From the NCBI GenBank assembly GCA_021784495.1, contig JAJXSQ010000188.1, positions 1 through 5,186 on the forward strand: a stretch of 5,186 nt of DNA, read 5' to 3'. Numbering within the stretch: the stretch's first letter is position 1; each line of letters starts with the position of its first letter. Positions 1 through 5,186 of the stretch are shown here, piece after piece. The translations under genes and the position numbers were made by a program. A model generated the notes under the pieces. It had not been told where the DNA came from and ran no database searches. It saw nothing but the letters and a program-made list of their open reading frames with translations. Origin of the DNA: Myxococcales bacterium (GTDB lineage: Bacteria > Myxococcota > Myxococcia > Myxococcales > Anaeromyxobacteraceae).

Positions 1-167
1 TCGGGCGCTTCCGCCACGTCCCGCTGGTCGACGCGGCCGGCGCGCCGGCGGGGGTGGTCTCGATCCGCGACATCATCGACTTCATCGTCGAGCTCGTCCC
101 GGAGGAGATCCTCAACCTGCCGGGTCGGCCGGAGCTGGCGCTCCACCCGACCCCCGACGGCGGCTGA
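1..167 (+). CDS. CBS-domain protein, C-terminal fragment (5' end outside window)
   Basis: Only the last 54 codons are present (frame starts at base 3, TGA at 165-167). The fragment reads GRFRHVPLVDAAGAP, then AGVVSIRDIIDFI, then ELVPEEILNLPG. This is the closing half of a CBS domain: the RHVPLVD strand, a small-residue turn, GVVSIRD and the last helix, followed by the PEEILNLP tail common in small stand-alone CBS-pair proteins. CBS pairs usually bind adenosine nucleotides and act as regulatory modules; no ligand or partner can be read from this fragment. The last 14 residues (from about GRPELALHP) look like a disordered end. The gene converges on secA across a 174-bp spacer, so it is not co-transcribed with it. 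The domain call is secure. Full length, any other domain and the function cannot be judged here. Confidence 0.85.
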   Translation, partial: GRFRHVPLVDAAGAPAGVVSIRDIIDFIVELVPEEILNLPGRPELALHPTPDGG

Positions 168-184
168 GCGGGGCCGGGACCCCC

Positions 185-280
185 GGGCTCGAGCGGCCGC
201 GGGCTGGAGCGGTCCCGGGCTCGAGCGCCCCCGGGCTGGAGCGCCCCAGGGCTCGAGCGGCTGCGGGCTGGAGCGATCCC
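185..280. repeat. Six-copy 16-bp tandem repeat with alternating unit types
   Basis: Six adjacent 16-bp units start at 185, 201, 217, 233, 249 and 265. Every unit begins GGGCT[C/G]GAGCG and ends in a variable GC-rich tail. The sixth base alternates strictly: units 1, 3 and 5 have GGGCTCGAG and units 2, 4 and 6 have GGGCTGGAG. There is therefore a 32-bp higher-order unit repeated three times. Units 1-2 match units 5-6 at 30 of 32 positions, which hints at an added 64-bp duplication step. Odd units contain the perfect palindrome GCTCGAGC; in even units only the outer arms GCT/AGC match. The array lies between two converging genes, and 16 is not a multiple of 3, so it is not a protein repeat. Function is unknown. 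Confidence 0.85.
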
Positions 281-295
281 GGGGCGATCCCGGGG
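274..295. repeat. Two-copy 11-bp direct repeat at the end of the array
   Basis: CGATCCCGGGG occurs at 274-284 and again directly at 285-295. The first copy starts inside the tail of the sixth 16-bp unit, so this looks like a short slippage product at the edge of the larger array. Each copy contains a CCCGGG palindrome. No function is suggested. Confidence 0.7.
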
Positions 296-303
296 CGGGG
301 CCG

Positions 304-332
304 CGGGCGGCGGGGCCGGCGCCCCGCGCCCG
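304..332. terminator. Candidate terminator hairpin downstream of secA
   Basis: A perfect 7-bp stem GCGGGGC (310-316) / GCCCCGC (321-327) encloses the 4-nt loop CGGC. Skipping base 309 as a bulge extends the stem by CGGGC (304-308) pairing with GCCCG (328-332), giving 12 pairs, all G-C. The structure begins 9 bases past the secA stop codon on the secA strand. It is symmetric and could also stop transcripts arriving from the CBS-domain gene. There is no T-run after it on either strand, so it is not a canonical intrinsic terminator. It may instead be a stabilising 3' hairpin or work together with Rho. The hairpin is seen in the sequence; the role is inferred. Confidence 0.45.
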
Positions 333-341
333 GGATCGGCC

Positions 342-3176
<2,835 letters not shown>

Positions 3177-3187
3177 GGGTGCGTCCC

Positions 3188-3193
3188 CACCTC
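3188..3193 (-). promoter_or_regulatory. Ribosome binding site of secA
   Basis: On the minus strand GAGGTG lies 11 bases before the ATG at 3176. It is the best Shine-Dalgarno match near the start, with slightly long spacing. The alternative in-frame ATG at residue 6 has no such sequence before it, which supports the longer start. Confidence 0.55.
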
Positions 3194-3212
3194 GGGAGGG
3201 CGGCGAAGCTAC

Positions 3213-3241
3213 CGCCTATCCCTAACCCGGCGCCACCCCAA
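3213..3241 (-). promoter_or_regulatory. Weak candidate promoter for secA
   Basis: On the minus strand TTGGGG (3236-3241) and TAGGCG (3213-3218) are separated by 17 bases, the usual sigma-70-type spacing. They sit in the least GC-rich patch of the divergent spacer. Only TTG of the -35 and TA of the -10 match consensus, so this is a position guess rather than a firm site. The true promoter may use neighbouring bases such as TTAGGGAT. Confidence 0.2.
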
Positions 3242-3251
3242 AGACCATCCG

Positions 3252-3269
3252 CGGCCGGGCGGGCGGCCG
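3252..3269. repeat. CGGCCG inverted/direct repeat in the divergent promoter region
   Basis: CGGCCG at 3252-3257 recurs at 3264-3269 with six bases between, inside a longer direct match GCGGCCGG (3251-3258 and 3263-3270). Each half is itself a palindrome, so the pair is both a direct and an inverted repeat with 12-bp centre spacing. It lies about 40 bases before the lipoprotein start and upstream of the likely secA promoter. It could be an operator for the lipoprotein gene, but in sequence this rich in G and C such a match can arise by chance. Confidence 0.3.
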
Positions 3270-3297
3270 GTTCCTGGAGCCCCCCGGCCCCATCCCC

Positions 3298-3303
3298 TAG
3301 ACT
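3298..3303 (+). promoter_or_regulatory. Possible -10 element for a leaderless lipoprotein mRNA
   Basis: TAGACT fits the TANNNT pattern of a -10 element and ends six bases before the ATG at 3310. Transcription would then begin at or next to the A of the start codon. No Shine-Dalgarno-like sequence lies in the 15 bases before the ATG; the nearest GGAG is at 3276-3279, far too distant. An in-frame TAG at 3298-3300 rules out any longer start. No clear -35 is visible (TTCCTG at 3271-3276 is a poor match with long spacing). Confidence 0.35.
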
Positions 3304-3309
3304 CGGGCC

Positions 3310-4020
3310 ATGGCCCCCCGCACCGGCCCGCGCGCCCCGCGCACCGCCGCCCCGGCGATCGCCCTCCTCGCCCTCCTCGCGCTGGTCGCCTGCGCCGGGC
3401 CGTCGGCGTCGACGGGCGAGGCGCTGGCCCGCGCCGACCTCCGGGCCGGGCTGGCCGCCCGGGGCGCCTCGCTCCTCGGCCAGGGCCAGGTCCCCTTCCG
3501 CGTCGGCAAGGAGCGCTTCCCCCCCGACTGCACCGGCTTCGTCGAGGCGGTCTACGCGGCGGAGGGGATCCCGCTCCGGCGGCTCATGGAGCGGGCCGCG
3601 CCCCGGGCGACGAGCGGGGTCGCCGCCGCCTGGGCGGCGGTCGGTCGCTACGGCGAGCGCTGGCGCGGCGGCGCCTGGCCGGAGCCGGGGGATCTCGTCT
3701 TCTTCGACGACACCTGGGACCGGAACGGCGACGGCAAGGCCGACGATCCGTTCACCCACGTCGGCCTGGTCGAGTGGGTCGACGCGCGGGGCACGGTCAC
3801 CTTCCTCCACCGCGGTGGGCGGGGCGTGGCGCGGGCGGTGATGACCCTCGACCGCCGCGGGCAGGTCCGGGGGCGGGACGGCCAGCCGCTCAACGACTTC
3901 CTGCGCGCGCGCGGCGCCCCCTCCAACGGGGATCTCGGGCTCACCGGCGAGCTCTTCGCCGGCTTCGGCCGGATCGAGCCGGCGCGGATCGAGCGGGCGC
4001 GGCTCGCCGCGGGCCGCTGA
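3310..4020 (+). CDS. NlpC/P60-like (CHAP-type) cell-wall peptidase lipoprotein
   Basis: The 236-residue product starts with an arginine-rich n-region, a hydrophobic stretch AIALLALLALVA (16-27) and a lipobox LVAC with the modified cysteine at C28. It is thus a predicted lipoprotein exported by Sec and processed by signal peptidase II; residue +2 is Ala, not Asp. The mature part resembles papain-like NlpC/P60 or CHAP peptidases, which cut peptide cross-links or stems of peptidoglycan. It has PPDCTGFVEAVY with the candidate nucleophile C74, PGDLVFFDD (126-134), and THVGLVEWVD with the candidate base H150; H167 in FLHRGG fits the third catalytic position. Between these lies DRNGDGKADD (137-146), a calcium-binding-type loop with D137, N139, D141 and D145. 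The usual YxWGG segment before the cysteine is reduced to VPFRVGKERF. The ATG at 3310 is the first possible start after an in-frame TAG at 3298. The last 80 bases overlap the converging DUF2156 gene. Catalytic activity is inferred; the substrate is unknown. Confidence 0.82.
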   Translation: MAPRTGPRAPRTAAPAIALLALLALVACAGPSASTGEALARADLRAGLAARGASLLGQGQVPFRVGKERFPPDCTGFVEAVYAAEGIPLRRLMERAAPRATSGVAAAWAAVGRYGERWRGGAWPEPGDLVFFDDTWDRNGDGKADDPFTHVGLVEWVDARGTVTFLHRGGRGVARAVMTLDRRGQVRGRDGQPLNDFLRARGAPSNGDLGLTGELFAGFGRIEPARIERARLAAGR

Positions 4021-5186
4021 GCGGCGCGCGGGCCCCCTCCTCGCGCCTCTCCGCCCGCGCGCGCAGCGCCGTCGCCCAGGCGAGCGCGGCCGACGCGAGG
4101 ATGGGCCCGCCGGTGGCGGCGACCCGCAGCGCCGCGTGCCAGGGGGCGCCGGGCGCCGGCGCCCCGGCGAGGTGGGCGAGGTAGACGGCGGCGTCGGCCG
4201 CGGCGAGGGCGCTCGCCAGCAGGAGCCGGGAGGGGCGCGGCCTCCGGGCGAAGCGGAGGAGGAGCCAGGCGAAGAGGGCGTCGGCGCAGAGCCAGCCGCC
4301 GAGGAGCGCCGGGGGCAGCCCGAGGACCCGCGCGCCGCCGGCGAAGGCGAGCGCCGCGAGGGCGAGCGTCCAGCCGCCGAGGGAGATCGCCACCACCCAG
4401 GGTGGGCCGGCCGGGTGGCGGGCGAGCGAGCGCAGGGCGAAGCGCGGCAGCGACCCGCCGGCGAAGGCGCGCAGCGCGTCCGCGAGGTGGATCGCGCCGT
4501 GGCCGTCCGGCGGGAAGGCGTGGAGGACCGGCTCCCAGCGGTGCGGGTGGAGCCGCTCGCGGAAGCGGCGGAGGCCGTCGAAGTCGTAGAGCGGGTTCGC
4601 CAGGGCGCGCACCGCCCGCTGCCACGCCGGGACCGGGCCGGTCAGCGGCGCCAGGCCGAGGGTCACCAGCTCGGCCGCCGCGGCCCGGCCGGCGAGCGCG
4701 ACGAGGAGGGCCTCGCTCGTCCCGCTCGGCGCGCCCGGCCCGCGGACGAGATCCTCCACGAACCACCCGCGGCGGGCGGGGATGGGGACCGCGGAGAGGA
4801 AGGCGACCGGCCGTTCCCCCGCCTCGGCGACGAGGTAGAGGTGCTCCTCCGGGAAGTGGAACGGCTCGAGCGCCACCAGGAAGCCCATCGGCTCCATCGG
4901 GCGCGCGGCCAGCCAGGTCGCGGCGAGCGCGTCGATTTGGGCGCGGAGCGGCGTCCCCGGCGCGAGCTCGCCGGCGGCGACCTCCCGGACCCGGACCCCC
5001 TTCGCGCGGCACCGCCGCAGCTGCTCCCGCAGGCTGCGGCTGCGGGCGCCGCCGGCGAGCCAGGCCGCCGGCGCGAAGATCGGCTGCTCCCCGATCGGCA
5101 CCGACCGGAGGCCGGGGATCGCCTGGCCGGTCGCGAAGAAGCTGGCGCGCCGCCCGGCGCGGCGAGCCGCGGCGACGAAAGAACGG
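3941..5186 (-). CDS. DUF2156 (MprF C-terminal-like) protein with four C-terminal membrane helices, N-terminus outside window
   Basis: The frame is open to the right edge. The codon at 5099-5101 is GTG but is internal: family-like sequence (SFFATGQAIPGL) continues upstream of it, so the start lies beyond 5186. Counting that valine as residue 1, typical DUF2156 features follow: SLREQLRRCRAKGVRVREV (23-41), GFLVALEPFHFPEEHLYLVAE (73-93, acceptor-side GNAT-like core), GWFVEDLVR (112-120), and LRRFRERLHPHRWEPV (177-192), which matches the LxxFKxKFxPxWEP pattern of MprF-type aminoacyl-lipid synthases. After the catalytic fold come four hydrophobic helices (about 235-253, 264-282, 293-312, 324-346) and an Arg/Ala-rich tail. 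In MprF the membrane part precedes the synthase domain; here the order is reversed. Family members transfer aminoacyl or related groups, and the substrate here cannot be read from sequence. The TGA at 3941-3943 lies inside the lipoprotein gene, so the last 26 residues are encoded opposite it. Confidence 0.8.
   Translation of the reverse strand, partial: RSFVAAARRAGRRASFFATGQAIPGLRSVPIGEQPIFAPAAWLAGGARSRSLREQLRRCRAKGVRVREVAAGELAPGTPLRAQIDALAATWLAARPMEPMGFLVALEPFHFPEEHLYLVAEAGERPVAFLSAVPIPARRGWFVEDLVRGPGAPSGTSEALLVALAGRAAAAELVTLGLAPLTGPVPAWQRAVRALANPLYDFDGLRRFRERLHPHRWEPVLHAFPPDGHGAIHLADALRAFAGGSLPRFALRSLARHPAGPPWVVAISLGGWTLALAALAFAGGARVLGLPPALLGGWLCADALFAWLLLRFARRPRPSRLLLASALAAADAAVYLAHLAGAPAPGAPWHAALRVAATGGPILASAALAWATALRARAERREEGARAPLSGPRRAAPARSAPARSGRSRRRARR

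Noticed and set aside
185..280. CRISPR array.
   Set aside because: The units are contiguous 16-mers with no unique spacers, and no cas gene is near.
168..341. A small protein or RNA gene in the convergent spacer.
   Set aside because: The 16-bp period disrupts any reading frame. No start codon with a ribosome site and no recognisable RNA family structure is visible beyond the hairpin at 304-332.
3179..3841. A 220-codon plus-strand frame over the promoter region and lipoprotein gene, and a 78-codon minus-strand frame at 3297-3533.
   Set aside because: Both give compositionally biased sequence and overlap the lipoprotein gene, whose lipobox and catalytic motifs are clear in its own frame.
3648..5012. 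A 454-codon minus-strand frame over the DUF2156 region.
   Set aside because: It is in a different frame from the DUF2156 domain and gives Arg/Pro-rich sequence without family features.
5099..5101. GTG as the start codon of the DUF2156 gene.
   Set aside because: The frame stays open upstream to the window edge and encodes SFFATGQAIPGLRS, which fits the start of the DUF2156 fold, so the GTG is an internal valine.

Overview
The window is very GC-rich (by eye well above 70%), with G or C at nearly every third codon position. The SecA lineage features and the calcium-loop NlpC/P60-like lipoprotein fit a high-GC member of the Myxococcota, of the Anaeromyxobacter type. That placement is an inference from protein style; no rRNA or other marker is present. 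The region reads as chromosomal core sequence. No insertion sequence, phage gene, tRNA, rRNA or CRISPR array is visible.

Layout from left to right. Bases 1-167 hold the last 54 codons of a CBS-domain protein on the plus strand. Bases 168-341 are a convergent intergenic spacer that carries six copies of a 16-bp tandem repeat, a short 11-bp repeat, and a strong GC hairpin just past the secA stop. Bases 342-3176 (minus strand) encode a full-length SecA of 944 residues with every ATPase motif and the C-terminal zinc motif. Bases 3177-3309 are a 133-bp divergent promoter region. It contains a Shine-Dalgarno sequence for secA, a GC-rich inverted repeat, and a -10-like TAGACT placed so that the plus-strand gene could be leaderless. 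Bases 3310-4020 (plus strand) encode a secreted lipoprotein with an NlpC/P60-like cysteine peptidase fold and an internal calcium-binding-type loop. Bases 3941-5186 (minus strand) encode a DUF2156 protein (the family of the MprF C-terminal domain) followed by four predicted membrane helices. It overlaps the lipoprotein gene tail-to-tail by 80 bp and runs off the right edge.

The genes do not form one operon: orientations alternate (+, -, +, -), so each has its own promoter or belongs to a unit extending outside the window. A loose common theme is the cell envelope. SecA drives export of unfolded preproteins, the lipoprotein is a predicted Sec substrate acting on the wall, and the DUF2156 protein is a membrane-linked acyltransferase-like protein. 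I see no convincing new multi-gene system. The most unusual items are the alternating 16-bp repeat array, the possible leaderless start, and the enzyme-first, membrane-last order of the DUF2156 protein.
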